From contig DDTV01000014.1 in the NCBI GenBank assembly GCA_002344425.1, positions 444-55,672 on the forward strand: a DNA stretch of 55,229 nt. Direction: 5' to 3'. Positions 23,334-30,903 of this stretch are shown here, piece by piece. Source of the DNA: Candidatus Falkowbacteria bacterium UBA2355 (GTDB lineage: Bacteria; Patescibacteriota; Patescibacteriia; Patescibacteriales; Patescibacteriaceae). A program made the translations under genes and the position numbers. The notes below the pieces were generated by a model. That model was given only the letters and a program-made list of their open reading frames with translations. It made no database searches and was not told where the DNA came from. The number at the start of each line of letters is the position of its first letter. Position 1 is the first letter of the stretch.

Positions 23334-23702
23334 TTAAATATAATTTTTTTGTTCTATATTTTTAATTTTGGCTTTTAAATTGTTTAATACAGTTAATATG
23401 TTGTCTTTTATTTCTTTATTAGTAAATCTAATGATATTAATATTATATTGACTAATAATATTCTCTCTTTCTAGATCTCTTATTCTATTATCATCAAGAT
23501 TATGAATCTCTCCATCAACTTCAATTCCTAATCTTAGTTTTGGGCAATAAAAGTCTATGATAAATCCAGCAACAATATATTGTCTTCTAAATCTGTACCC
23601 CAAAATTTGATCTCTTTTTATCGCGTTCCATAATATATTTTCAGCTCGTGTTGGATTATTCCTAAATTCACGAGCTATTGTAAGTTTATTGATATAAGAC
23701 AT
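23334..23702 (-). CDS. DUF559 (Vsr-like) endonuclease
   Basis: 122 aa from the ATG at 23702. An in-frame GTG at 23732 would add ten residues but lies in the right hairpin. The protein shows the DUF559 pattern in order: 'AREFRNNPTRAENILWNAI', 'GYRFRRQYIVAGFIIDFYCP', 'LRLGIEVDGEIHN' and 'NIIRFTNKEIKDNILTVLNN'. The 'DF.C....L.IE.DG..H' core holds the acidic residues of the restriction-endonuclease/Vsr fold. Typical members are about 120 aa, so it is complete. It is very A/T-rich compared with its neighbours and is the sole gene of an element with inverted repeats. It may nick or cut at the element's own hairpins, but that is inference. Confidence 0.85.
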   Translation of the reverse strand: MSYINKLTIAREFRNNPTRAENILWNAIKRDQILGYRFRRQYIVAGFIIDFYCPKLRLGIEVDGEIHNLDDNRIRDLERENIISQYNINIIRFTNKEIKDNILTVLNNLKAKIKNIEQKNYI

Positions 23703-23731
23703 ATTAAAAGTATTTGCTTGAATAAAAGTCA

Positions 23732-23760
23732 CCCCTCCTTACGCAAAGCGTGAGGAGGGG
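23732..23760. repeat. right hairpin of the DUF559 element
   Basis: A 13-bp stem (one G-T pair) around AAA. It shares the CCCCTCCT/GGAGGGG base with the left hairpin but has a different tip sequence, suggesting compensatory change that preserves structure. Confidence 0.8.
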
Positions 23761-23794
23761 TCGGGGGTAGAGTATTGTCAGGGGTGAGTTGAGC

Positions 23795-24025
23795 TTAAAC
23801 TGTCTCATCAATCCGTTTCGCTAATTCTCTGTCTTTATCAGTGACAATATCGCCGGCGCTGTGCGTTGATAACTTAATCATTACTTTATTGTAAACATTG
23901 CTCCATTCAGGGTGGTGATTAAGCTCATCGGCAATAGCGGCAACTTTCGCCATAAACCCAAAAGCCTCTTTAAAGTCTTTAAAGGTGAACTCTTTTATTA
24001 ACTTGTTATCAATTTCTTGCCACAT
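23795..24025 (-). CDS. pterin-4a-carbinolamine dehydratase family protein
   Basis: 76 aa, starting at the ATG at 24025; an upstream start would run into the tRNA gene. The PCD signature is present: 'ELNHHPEWSNVYNKV' (His37, His38) and a third His in 'LSTHSAGDIVTDKD', then 'LAKRID'. The usual 'THDAGGLT' reads 'THSAGDIVT' here, with the Asp after His changed to Ser. The family dehydrates 4a-hydroxytetrahydrobiopterin (EC 4.2.1.96) and in animals also acts as the DCoH cofactor. No aromatic amino-acid hydroxylase is nearby, so the physiological substrate is unclear. It follows def-fmt-tRNA on the same strand. Confidence 0.85.
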   Translation of the reverse strand: MWQEIDNKLIKEFTFKDFKEAFGFMAKVAAIADELNHHPEWSNVYNKVMIKLSTHSAGDIVTDKDRELAKRIDETV

Positions 24026-24037
24026 AATTATTTTTTG

Positions 24038-24109
24038 TAGTCCCAAGGGGAATCGAACCCCTATTACCAGGATGAGAACCTGGCGTCCTAACCGTTAGAC
24101 GATGGGACC
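24038..24109 (-). tRNA. tRNA-Glu (anticodon CUC)
   Basis: A 72-nt cloverleaf: 7-bp acceptor stem (G1-U72 wobble), 4-bp D stem, 5-bp anticodon stem CCAGG/CCTGG with loop TTCTCAT (anticodon CTC, reads GAG), and a 5-bp T stem with loop TTCGATT. Discriminator A; no CCA encoded (CAA follows). It sits 3 bases after the fmt stop. Confidence 0.93.
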
Positions 24110-24112
24110 GTA

Positions 24113-25048
24113 TTAACCTAAAACCGAGCCTATAAAATCTTGATAACCGCGCATAAACTCTTCGGGTCCCATTGGATTTTTGCCTTCTAACTGCAAGCGG
24201 CGGATAATCAGGGAGCCTTCTTTGCATTGCACGGCCAAAGTTGAATTGTAAATAAAAGTTTTGCCGGGTTTGTGCATTGTCAGTCCGATAATATTCGGAT
24301 CAACTTCGAGAATTTTAAGTTTTTTCCCGGCAACCCAAGTCCAAGCCGAGGGCCAAGGCGTCATTGCCCGTACAAAGCATTCTACCTCTTTGGCCGGCTT
24401 TGTCCAGTCTATCAAGCCGTCTTCTTTGGATAAACGTCCGACATAATTGGCGAACTCATTGTTTTGTTCCTGCGGTTTGATTCGGCCTTGAAAATAATCA
24501 ATCAGAGTATCGGGTAAAAGCTTCGCTCCTATTTCAGCCATCTTTTCTCCAAGAGTTCCGGCGGTTTCGTTTTGACTAATGGCAAAGGAACGCTGTTTTA
24601 GAATCGGCCCGGTGTCCAAGTTTTTATCCATCAGCATTATGGTTACGCCGGTTTCTTCGTCATTATTTAGAATTGGCGCCTGCAGTACGGCGGCGCCGCG
24701 ATACTTCGGCAGAAGTGAACCATGAACATTAACACAGCCGTACTTAGGCAGGTCTAAAATACTTTGCGGAATAATTTGAGCGTAAGCTACGACAACAATC
24801 GCATCAAGCTCTAAACCGCGCAACTGATCGGCGATTTGCGAAATCTTTTGCGGTTGCATCACTTCCAAATCATGACCAGTGGCAAAAGTTTTAATTGGCG
24901 GAGGCGTCAGTTCTAGATTGCGTCCGGCGGGCATATCGGGTTGCGTAATAACAGCCACTATTTCAAAACGCTCGTCGGCAACGAGCGCGGCGAGGCAGGG
25001 GACGGCGATTTTCGGAGTTCCCGCAAAAGCGAGGCGATACGGTTTCAT
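24113..25048 (-). CDS. fmt: methionyl-tRNA formyltransferase
   Basis: 311 aa from the ATG at 25048, one base after the def stop codon. The N-terminal formyltransferase fold has 'LAFAGTPKIAVPCLAAL', the folate-binding/catalytic region 'VNVHGSLLPKYRGAAVLQ' and 'TGVTIMLMDKNLDTGPIL'. The C-terminal tRNA-contacting domain follows from about residue 210 ('DWTKPAKEVECFVRAMTPWP'). The enzyme formylates Met-tRNAi using 10-formyl-tetrahydrofolate to start translation. It pairs with def, which later removes the formyl group. The usual 'RGAAP' reads 'RGAAV', a mild variation. Confidence 0.93.
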   Translation of the reverse strand: MKPYRLAFAGTPKIAVPCLAALVADERFEIVAVITQPDMPAGRNLELTPPPIKTFATGHDLEVMQPQKISQIADQLRGLELDAIVVVAYAQIIPQSILDLPKYGCVNVHGSLLPKYRGAAVLQAPILNNDEETGVTIMLMDKNLDTGPILKQRSFAISQNETAGTLGEKMAEIGAKLLPDTLIDYFQGRIKPQEQNNEFANYVGRLSKEDGLIDWTKPAKEVECFVRAMTPWPSAWTWVAGKKLKILEVDPNIIGLTMHKPGKTFIYNSTLAVQCKEGSLIIRRLQLEGKNPMGPEEFMRGYQDFIGSVLG

Positions 25049-25049
25049 G

Positions 25050-25514
25050 TTATTCAATCGTATGAATATTTCTGGCAGTATCAATGAAAAGGATACCGTC
25101 GAGATGGTCTATTTCATGCTGTATGACTCGCGCCATCAAGCCGCTGGCATCAATAGTCCTTTCTTTGCCTTCTGGAGTTATAAATTGACAGCGAACGCTC
25201 TTATGTCGTTTAACATCGCCAAAAACTTTGGGAATCGAGAGACAGCCTTCTTCGCCCCATTCTTTGAGCAGTGATTTTTTAAGCAATACGGGGTTGAACA
25301 TGGCAATGGGACCGTCATTGGTATTAACTATAATTAGGCGAATATTTTTTCCGATTTGCGGAGCGGCCAAACCAATACCCTGGTCAGCTATCATGGTTTC
25401 GGCCATATCGCGCCATAAAGCTCCCAGAGCGGCTATTTCGGCTGGATTAATGGGTTTTGAGGGTTGCCGCAAGCGCGGGTCCGGATGTAATACTAAAGGC
25501 AATATTTGGCTCAT
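25050..25514 (-). CDS. def: peptide deformylase
   Basis: 154 aa with all three motifs: 'GIGLAAPQIG' (residues 46-55), 'EEGCLSIP' (metal-ligand Cys about 91) and 'QHEIDHLDG' (His133, Glu134, His137). It removes the N-formyl group from nascent proteins at the ribosome. It is the first gene of a minus-strand def-fmt-tRNA-Glu-pterin dehydratase run. It starts near and divergent from the hypothetical gene at 25574; a minus-strand TATAAT at 25527-25532 may be part of its promoter. Confidence 0.95.
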   Translation of the reverse strand: MSQILPLVLHPDPRLRQPSKPINPAEIAALGALWRDMAETMIADQGIGLAAPQIGKNIRLIIVNTNDGPIAMFNPVLLKKSLLKEWGEEGCLSIPKVFGDVKRHKSVRCQFITPEGKERTIDASGLMARVIQHEIDHLDGILFIDTARNIHTIE

Positions 25515-25560
25515 ACTAGCCTAAGTATTATATAAAATCGTCAAAAAATCAAGCCTGTTA

Positions 25561-25566
25561 TATAAT
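25561..25566 (+). promoter_or_regulatory. -10 box, probably leaderless gene start
   Basis: TATAAT at 25561-25566. An in-frame ATG at 25565 lies inside it and cannot be the start. The next ATG, 25574, is 8 bases downstream of the box. Confidence 0.5.
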
Positions 25567-25573
25567 GATTGAT

Positions 25574-25891
25574 ATGGATCCGATTGAACCGATGTCATTC
25601 AAAAAAATACTTGATAATAAAAAAAGCGGCGTTAAACCGCCGGCTTACCTTTGGCAAGATTTGGCATTAAAGATTGAGCGCGAATTGCATGTGCCCGCAT
25701 TCAAGCGCAATTCCATTTTCAAAGTTTGCCGAGATTATCCGAGAACGGTAATTGAACGCTGTTTGGCAGATACCAAGGAGCTGTGCACGCAAGGCGAACA
25801 ATGGAAATATTTTTTAAAACTGGTTATGCTGTCGGACCAAGTTCGTAGTGAAGCGCGAGATGGCCAACCCCGAAAGGAGCCTCGTAGCTGA
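25574..25891 (+). CDS. hypothetical protein, overlaps a convergent gene
   Basis: 105 aa from the ATG at 25574, chosen because the upstream ATG overlaps the -10 box. It is predicted helical with clustered basic residues ('YLWQDLALKIERELHVPAFK', 'VIERCLADTKELC') and a polar, basic C-terminus. No membrane segment or known motif. Its last 68 bases overlap the 3' end of the LigB-like gene on the other strand, which is unusual. The protein may be real only up to about residue 85, with the tail produced by stop-codon loss. Short CPR hypotheticals of this type are common, but no function can be proposed. Confidence 0.55.
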   Translation: MDPIEPMSFKKILDNKKSGVKPPAYLWQDLALKIERELHVPAFKRNSIFKVCRDYPRTVIERCLADTKELCTQGEQWKYFLKLVMLSDQVRSEARDGQPRKEPRS

Positions 25892-26621
25892 ATTCATTGG
25901 CTTCAATATTAGTATCATGCAAGATGCCGAGAAGGATGGCTAAAACTCCGGTATCTTCGCAGGCCACGGTTGAAGCCAAGCTGGCGGTAGCTAAAAATTC
26001 AAGTTGATTATTTTCTTTTAAGGCCTCAACTATTTTTTGATCAAACTTTTTACCTTTGGGTGAATAACCCAAGGGAGATTTTTTATTTACGCGATGGGAA
26101 AGATCGGCGGCGGCGATGACGGCAATATTCTGTTTTTCAGCGGCAATCATTTCGCCGAGCTTAATACCGAAGTTAAGAGCCGTTTCCTCGCTGATTTTAT
26201 CACCTAAGGTGATTGGTACAATAGTTTTGGAGCCAAGCGGTCCGAGCATTGATAAGGCAATGGCGCTGGCATAATCAAGTCCGGAGTTACTGGTTAAGAT
26301 TACCGGAAATTCCGCTTCAGAATCTTCGCAGAGACGTCCGCAAACATCGATGTTGCCGGCATATTCCCAATTGGTTACCAAATCTCCGAACAAATCAAAG
26401 TCGGCCTTAAAGCGCGGCGAGACATTAATGCCAAGGCAATTTTCAAAAGCCGGACCCTTGGAAGTTAAAACAATTATTGTTTCGGCACCTGAGGCGGCGA
26501 AGGCGGCTGATAATTTTTCTGCCGCGGCTAAAGTCGCGGTAAATTGAGCCGTATTTTCCTTGCCGATATTAGGCACGAGCAGGGGAGAGTGCGGCGCAAC
26601 GGCCGCGAAGACTAAGGGCAT
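25824..26621 (-). CDS. LigB-fold protein, AmmeMemoRadiSam/extradiol dioxygenase family
   Basis: 265 aa. The start 'LVFAAVAPHSPLLVPNIGKE' is the 'APHxPLL' opening of class III extradiol dioxygenase (LigB)/MEMO1-like proteins. 'AVIAAADLSHRVNKKSPLGY' carries the conserved 'DLSHR' followed by 'GYSPKGKKFDQKIVEAL', as in AmmeMemoRadiSam proteins. The His residues in the first and DLSH motifs are the metal ligands in dioxygenase relatives. The AMMECR1 and radical-SAM partners are not in the window, and ring-cleavage chemistry is doubtful in such a small genome. It is translated next to the secreted protein at 26623 (1-base gap). Confidence 0.7.
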   Translation of the reverse strand: MPLVFAAVAPHSPLLVPNIGKENTAQFTATLAAAEKLSAAFAASGAETIIVLTSKGPAFENCLGINVSPRFKADFDLFGDLVTNWEYAGNIDVCGRLCEDSEAEFPVILTSNSGLDYASAIALSMLGPLGSKTIVPITLGDKISEETALNFGIKLGEMIAAEKQNIAVIAAADLSHRVNKKSPLGYSPKGKKFDQKIVEALKENNQLEFLATASLASTVACEDTGVLAILLGILHDTNIEANEFSYEAPFGVGHLALHYELGPTA

Positions 26622-26622
26622 A

Positions 26623-28080
26623 TTATTGAGTCACGACAACCGCTTCGCCGTCGGCATGAAGATTCATCAGACGATCGGAAACAACGAAGATGTTGCTCCA
26701 TTTATAACCGAGTTTTATAAAGGCGTCAGCTGAAAGTACCGGCCGTTTTAATCCGTTTTCAATTATATAAACAGCCGGATGTGCGGCGGTGCGGACAATA
26801 TCACCGTCGCTCAGGCGAATCGGATCGCCAGTCGTGTAGCCGGACAATTCTTTGGCCGTTGTTCGAATAATTCTTTTATTTTTGAATTTGGTGCGCAAAA
26901 GCGAGGCGTCGAGCAGGGGATGTTTGATGCCTTCTTCAACCCAGAAAACTCCGCCCGTTGCTTTGTCTTGCAGAAGAGAACCGGTTGGATAGGTTGAAGT
27001 TGTCGTAATTACGCTGCCTTCGGCGTATTCGGCTATTTCGGATTCGGAAGCGTTTATTATTTCATCGGGATTAAAGCCCATTTTCTTAAAAGCTTCGGGA
27101 TTGGCAAAACGGCGTTTATGATCATCAACCAACAAATATATGCGTCCGTTAGGAATTCGGATAATTGAATATTGAGCGAATTTTATAGGCGCGCCGGTTT
27201 CATACTTATCAAGATCGGCGCGAGAAACTATTTGAATGCGTGAAGGGTCATAACGGGAAGTCAGTGCGCTACGGGTCATAAAGGGACGTTTGACGCCGTT
27301 TTCAATCAGCCAGACACCGCTTTCTCCGGCAACCTGCAGAAGAGAACCGTTAAGATAATCGCGAGTGAAATATCTTTGCCATAATTTCCAAAAATTAAAA
27401 TTGCCGTTGTAAACATGCGGCGTATAGTTATAAAGTCCGGCGGTCGCGTTGTTGGCGGGAGTAATAACGCTCGGACCTTGACCGGTGTTGGTCACGGTGT
27501 AGGTTTGTCCGGCTTTATAACGATAGAGATGAGGATTTTTTACATAATCAAAGAACTGCAAAGCGGCGGAATTTATTTGTTTGCCAAAACCCTTCCAGCG
27601 CTGGATAGCAGGATCATCCATCGAACAAGAGTCACAGACTCCGTAACCGGTCGCCCAATCAAGCTGTTTTTGGGTCGGTGTTTTTTCGGTTATCAAACTC
27701 TGTTCTTTTTGCAAAAGCACGATTAAAAATTTGGGGTTGACCGTCGCCGGGCGGCAGAACTGCATTTTTTGTTCTCTGGTATAACTTCGGTATTGTTCGA
27801 TTGTATCGCATTCGAAGTTATAGGCGGCATTGTAAATTATTTGCGCCGCCGACATAGTTGCGCCAAAAGCGTCTGTAAAATTATTGGTTGCGATATAGCC
27901 GCCCTGACTATTTAAGAAAGAGTCGATTTCTCCCAGGCTCATAGCGCCGGCATCCAGCATTTCTTGATCGCTGATAATATTATTCGGGTCAAAAGCGGCT
28001 TTTGCCGCAAAGGGCAAAACGGCCACGCAAGCGGCCGCCATCACGAAGAAGCTTATAAAATATTTTTTGCGCATAATCAT
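26623..28080 (-). CDS. secreted lysozyme-like protein with 'GxKRP' beta repeats
   Basis: 485 aa with a signal peptide (about residues 3-28, 'VLPFAAKAAF'). Residues about 35-235 contain a helical lysozyme-like region: 'DSFLNSQGGYIA', 'AAQIIYNAAYNF', and 'NPKFLIVLLQKEQSLITEK' with the Glu expected of a murein hydrolase, plus a 'CDSCSMDD' pair. Residues about 245-485 hold four or five repeats of 'GSLL......WLIENGVKRPF', a beta repeat probably binding the cell wall. It would act outside the membrane on murein. A promoter places transcription at the first ATG (28080), so the mRNA is probably leaderless; ATG 28074 is the alternative. Confidence 0.7.
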   Translation of the reverse strand: MIMRKKYFISFFVMAAACVAVLPFAAKAAFDPNNIISDQEMLDAGAMSLGEIDSFLNSQGGYIATNNFTDAFGATMSAAQIIYNAAYNFECDTIEQYRSYTREQKMQFCRPATVNPKFLIVLLQKEQSLITEKTPTQKQLDWATGYGVCDSCSMDDPAIQRWKGFGKQINSAALQFFDYVKNPHLYRYKAGQTYTVTNTGQGPSVITPANNATAGLYNYTPHVYNGNFNFWKLWQRYFTRDYLNGSLLQVAGESGVWLIENGVKRPFMTRSALTSRYDPSRIQIVSRADLDKYETGAPIKFAQYSIIRIPNGRIYLLVDDHKRRFANPEAFKKMGFNPDEIINASESEIAEYAEGSVITTTSTYPTGSLLQDKATGGVFWVEEGIKHPLLDASLLRTKFKNKRIIRTTAKELSGYTTGDPIRLSDGDIVRTAAHPAVYIIENGLKRPVLSADAFIKLGYKWSNIFVVSDRLMNLHADGEAVVVTQ

Positions 28081-28086
28081 TTTGAC

Positions 28087-28115
28087 AGTATAACTTAAAA
28101 ACGGCTCTTGGACAA
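28087..28115 (-). promoter_or_regulatory. promoter of the secreted lysozyme-like gene
   Basis: Minus strand: TTGTCC (28110-28115), 17 bp, TATACT (28087-28092). The ATG begins 7 bases after the -10. Confidence 0.6.
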
Positions 28116-28118
28116 CAT

Positions 28119-28151
28119 AAAACGCCGCTTTATCATATAAAACGGCGTTTT
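28119..28151. terminator. terminator downstream of clpB
   Basis: AAAACGCCG (28119-28127) pairs with CGGCGTTTT (28143-28151) with T-rich ends on both strands. It lies 8 bases after the clpB stop (minus strand). Confidence 0.75.
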
Positions 28152-28159
28152 TATGTTTT

Positions 28160-30787
28160 TTATTTCACTGAAACCAGAATTTTTTTGGAGATGTCAAGCG
28201 TTATGTTGACATGATCGCCGTGTTTAACGCGTCCGGCGACGATGCCCGATGCCAATTCATTCAAAATCATGCTTTGAATAACCCTTTTTAAGGGGCGGGC
28301 GCCGAAGGTTTTGTCAAAGCTTTTTTCAGCTAGTAATTGCTTGACGTTCTTGGCGATGCGCAATTTAATGTCTTGATTGCGCAAACGGACTTCGACTTTG
28401 GCCAATTCAAGATCGACTATTTTGACCAGATCTTCTTTCAGTAAACTCTTGAAAATCACAATCTCATCGATACGGTTAAGGAATTCCAACTTGAAATGCG
28501 CGCGCAAAATTTTATCGATTTTTTCACGCATTTCATCCTGCTGAAGTTTGACCACTTTGTCATTATCGCTGTGATCGGAGAAACCGATTGAATACTCGCG
28601 AATAATCTCGTTGCCGAGGTTGGAGGTCATGATTATGATTGTGTTCTTGAAGTTTACGGTACGTCCCTTGGCATCGGTTAAGCGTCCGTCATCAAGAATC
28701 TGCAAAAGAATATTGAAGACTTCCGGATGGGCCTTTTCAATTTCATCAAAGAGAATAACGCTGTACGGTTTGCGGCGCACGCGATCGGTCAATTGTCCGC
28801 CTTCATCATAACCGACATAGCCCGGTGGAGAACCGATCATTTTAGAAACGCTGTGTTTCTCCATGTACTCGCTCATGTCGAGGCGAATCAGCGAGTTATC
28901 ATCGTTAAACATAAACTCAGCCAAAGCTTTGGCCAGTTCGGTTTTACCGACGCCGGTCGGTCCGACGAAGAGGAATGAACCCATTGGTTTTTTCTCTTCG
29001 CTGATTCCTGCACGAGCTCGACGCAGAGCATTGGCTATGCTGCTGATGGCGTCGTCTTGTCCGACAACTCGTCCGGTCAATTCTTCTTCGGCGCGAGCCA
29101 ATTTGCGGACTTCGGATTCAAGCATCTTGGCGACCGGTATACCGGTCCAGCGGGCAACCACGCGGGCAATGTCTTCTTCGTCAATTTCTTCTTTTAGAAT
29201 TTTCTGTCCGGATGAATTCAAACGCAAGAGTTCGGTTTCTTCTTTTTTGATTTGCTTTTCAAGATTGGGAATGGCCGCATAACGGATTTCAGCCACGCGG
29301 GTCAAATCGTCGCCGCGTCGTTGAATAGATTCAGCTTCGGCCTTAAGTTCGTCAATCTTGCCCTTTGAAGCGCGGATGCGCCCGATAATGTCTTTTTCGT
29401 TTTGCCAGCGGCTTTCCAATTGTCCGGCTTTTTCTTTAAGATCAGACAGTTCCTTGGCCAAAATTTTTAATTTTGCGTCATTGCGCTTATCCCTGATTAA
29501 ATTGGCTTTGGTAACTTCAAGGCGGCGAATTTGCTTGCGCAAGGTATCGAGTTCTTCGGGCGAAGAATCGATTGCCATACGCAAAGCCGAAGTGGCTTCA
29601 TCCATCAAGTCAATTGCCTTATCGGGCAAGAAGCGATCGGAAATATAGCGGGTAGAAAGCTTTACCGCGGCAACAACGGCTTCATCCGTTATTTTAACGC
29701 CATGGTGCAATTCATATTTGTCTTTTATCCCTCGCAAAATAGCAATGGCGTCTTCTTCGGTCGGTTCGCTGACATAGACGGGTTGAAATCGACGCTCCAG
29801 AGCTGAATCTTTCTCAATATATTTTTGATACTCGCGCGTGGTGGTCGCGCCAATGGCTCTTAAGGTGCCGCGCGCCAAAGCCGGTTTTAACATATTGGCC
29901 GCATCGGCCGCTCCGTCGGCTTGGCCCATACCGACGATGGTATGCAACTCGTCGATAAAAAGAATAATGCGACCTTCATTGGCTTCAATTTCTTTTATCA
30001 AAGCTTTCAAGCGGTCTTCGAATTCTCCGCGGAATTTCGCGCCGGCAATAAGTGCGCCGAGGTCAAGAGAAATCAATTCTTTGTTTTTAAGGCTCTCGGG
30101 AACGTCGCCGGAAACAATGCGTTGCGCCAGTCCTTCAATAATTGCGGTTTTACCGGTGCCGGCTTCGCCTAAAAGAACCGGGTTGTTTTTCAAACGACGG
30201 GATAAAATTTGCATGACCCGTTTGATTTCTTCGTCGCGACCGATAACCGGATCAAGTTTATTGTCGCGAGCCAGAGCGGTCAGGTTGTTGGTATATTTTT
30301 CAATGACGCGGAAACGTACTTCCGGTTCCTGCGTATCAACCTTTTTGCCGCCGCGTATTTTTTTAATCGCTTCCAAAAGCGAAAGGCGAGTCAAGCCCAT
30401 TTCCAAAAGAATTTTTTGAGCCTCGGACTTGGTTTCCAATAAGGCCAAAACTATATGTTCGGTCGAAACAAATTCATCGTCCATTTGCTTGGCCTCTTTA
30501 ATCGAGCGTTCGATAATCGTCGCCATTTCTGTGGTGCCTTGAACCATGCCCGTTGCGGCCTGGACTTCGACTTTGGGTAGTTTTTCCAATTCGTTTTCCA
30601 GCGCTTCGTGCAATTCGTCGCTATTAATATCCAAGCTGTCCAAAATAGGGCGTACTAGACTGTCGCTTTGCTCGAGCAGGGCCAAGAGCATATGGGAAGC
30701 ATTGATATATTGCTGGCCATATTCCTGGGCGATAACCTGAGCGTTAATAATGGCTTCTTGGGATTTATGGGTAAATTTATCTAACAT
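28160..30787 (-). CDS. clpB: ATP-dependent disaggregase ClpB
   Basis: 875 aa, full length. N-terminal Clp_N repeats (about 1-145, 'SHMLLALLEQSD' and 'STEHIVLALLETK'). AAA+ domain 1 with Walker A 'GEAGTGKT' (207-214) and Walker B 'IILFIDELHT'. Then the long coiled-coil middle domain (about 405-525) that separates ClpB from ClpA/ClpC. AAA+ domain 2 has 'GPTGVGKTEL' (about 607) and 'VILFDEIEKAHPEVF', and a D2-small domain ends the protein. There is no ClpP-binding IGF/L loop that I can see. It works with DnaK to dissolve protein aggregates. A CIRCE operator over a perfect promoter implies HrcA control. Confidence 0.97.
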   Translation of the reverse strand: MLDKFTHKSQEAIINAQVIAQEYGQQYINASHMLLALLEQSDSLVRPILDSLDINSDELHEALENELEKLPKVEVQAATGMVQGTTEMATIIERSIKEAKQMDDEFVSTEHIVLALLETKSEAQKILLEMGLTRLSLLEAIKKIRGGKKVDTQEPEVRFRVIEKYTNNLTALARDNKLDPVIGRDEEIKRVMQILSRRLKNNPVLLGEAGTGKTAIIEGLAQRIVSGDVPESLKNKELISLDLGALIAGAKFRGEFEDRLKALIKEIEANEGRIILFIDELHTIVGMGQADGAADAANMLKPALARGTLRAIGATTTREYQKYIEKDSALERRFQPVYVSEPTEEDAIAILRGIKDKYELHHGVKITDEAVVAAVKLSTRYISDRFLPDKAIDLMDEATSALRMAIDSSPEELDTLRKQIRRLEVTKANLIRDKRNDAKLKILAKELSDLKEKAGQLESRWQNEKDIIGRIRASKGKIDELKAEAESIQRRGDDLTRVAEIRYAAIPNLEKQIKKEETELLRLNSSGQKILKEEIDEEDIARVVARWTGIPVAKMLESEVRKLARAEEELTGRVVGQDDAISSIANALRRARAGISEEKKPMGSFLFVGPTGVGKTELAKALAEFMFNDDNSLIRLDMSEYMEKHSVSKMIGSPPGYVGYDEGGQLTDRVRRKPYSVILFDEIEKAHPEVFNILLQILDDGRLTDAKGRTVNFKNTIIIMTSNLGNEIIREYSIGFSDHSDNDKVVKLQQDEMREKIDKILRAHFKLEFLNRIDEIVIFKSLLKEDLVKIVDLELAKVEVRLRNQDIKLRIAKNVKQLLAEKSFDKTFGARPLKRVIQSMILNELASGIVAGRVKHGDHVNITLDISKKILVSVK

Positions 30788-30813
30788 ATATGGTTTAGTA
30801 ATTTAGCTGAAAT

Positions 30814-30840
30814 TTAGCACTCATATTATAGGACTGCTAA
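30814..30840 (-). promoter_or_regulatory. CIRCE operator (HrcA site) of clpB
   Basis: TTAGCACTC (30814-30822), 9-bp spacer, GACTGCTAA (30832-30840). It differs from the CIRCE consensus (TTAGCACTC-N9-GAGTGCTAA) by one base in the second arm. It covers the -10 box of the clpB promoter. Confidence 0.9.
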
Positions 30841-30853
30841 ATTTTACTGTCAA
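30825..30853 (-). promoter_or_regulatory. perfect-consensus promoter of clpB
   Basis: Minus strand: TTGACA (30848-30853), 17 bp, TATAAT (30825-30830). The -10 lies within the CIRCE spacer, so bound HrcA would block polymerase directly. Confidence 0.9.
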
Positions 30854-30861
30854 GTAAGCTG

Positions 30862-30870
30862 TGTTATAAT
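30862..30870 (+). promoter_or_regulatory. extended -10 promoter of the tagA-nudix/murGCB operon
   Basis: TGT then TATAAT (30865-30870): an extended -10 box. The -35 (TTTTAC-like near 30842) is weak. It is divergent from clpB and close enough to be affected by the same operator region. Confidence 0.6.
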
Positions 30871-30903
30871 CAATTATATAAAATAGTAGCTATAAACGCC
30901 TTT

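Larger units (their letters stand above)
23256..23792. mobile_element. compact DUF559 endonuclease element with hairpin inverted repeats
   Basis: A 537-bp unit bounded by perfect 13-bp inverted repeats (TCAACTCACCCCT at 23256-23268 and its reverse complement at 23780-23792). Inside lies a second inverted pair, TACTCTACCCCC (23285-23296 and 23763-23774), and next to it on each side a strong hairpin: CCCCTCCT...AGGAGGGG at 23299-23330 and a 13-bp stem at 23732-23760. The only gene inside is the DUF559 nuclease. The right end lies 2 bases from the stop codon of the pterin dehydratase gene. C-rich palindromes of this kind beside DUF559 genes are known from other genomes. Mobility is inferred from structure. 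Confidence 0.7.

Noticed and set aside
23256..23792. CRISPR-like repeats
   Set aside because: The C-rich repeats are two inverted ends of one element; there is no regular spacer array or cas gene anywhere in the window.
24026..24046. Longer start for the pterin dehydratase
   Set aside because: It would overlap the 3' end of the tRNA-Glu gene. The ATG at 24025 gives the normal family N-terminus.
26623..28080. Viral or prophage endolysin
   Set aside because: A signal peptide, cell-wall repeat tail and absence of any phage structural or replication genes nearby favour a cellular surface protein.
29838..30419. Open frame of 193 codons on the plus strand inside clpB
   Set aside because: Antisense to highly conserved AAA+ sequence. 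Its composition is that of a reverse-strand shadow and it has no start signal.
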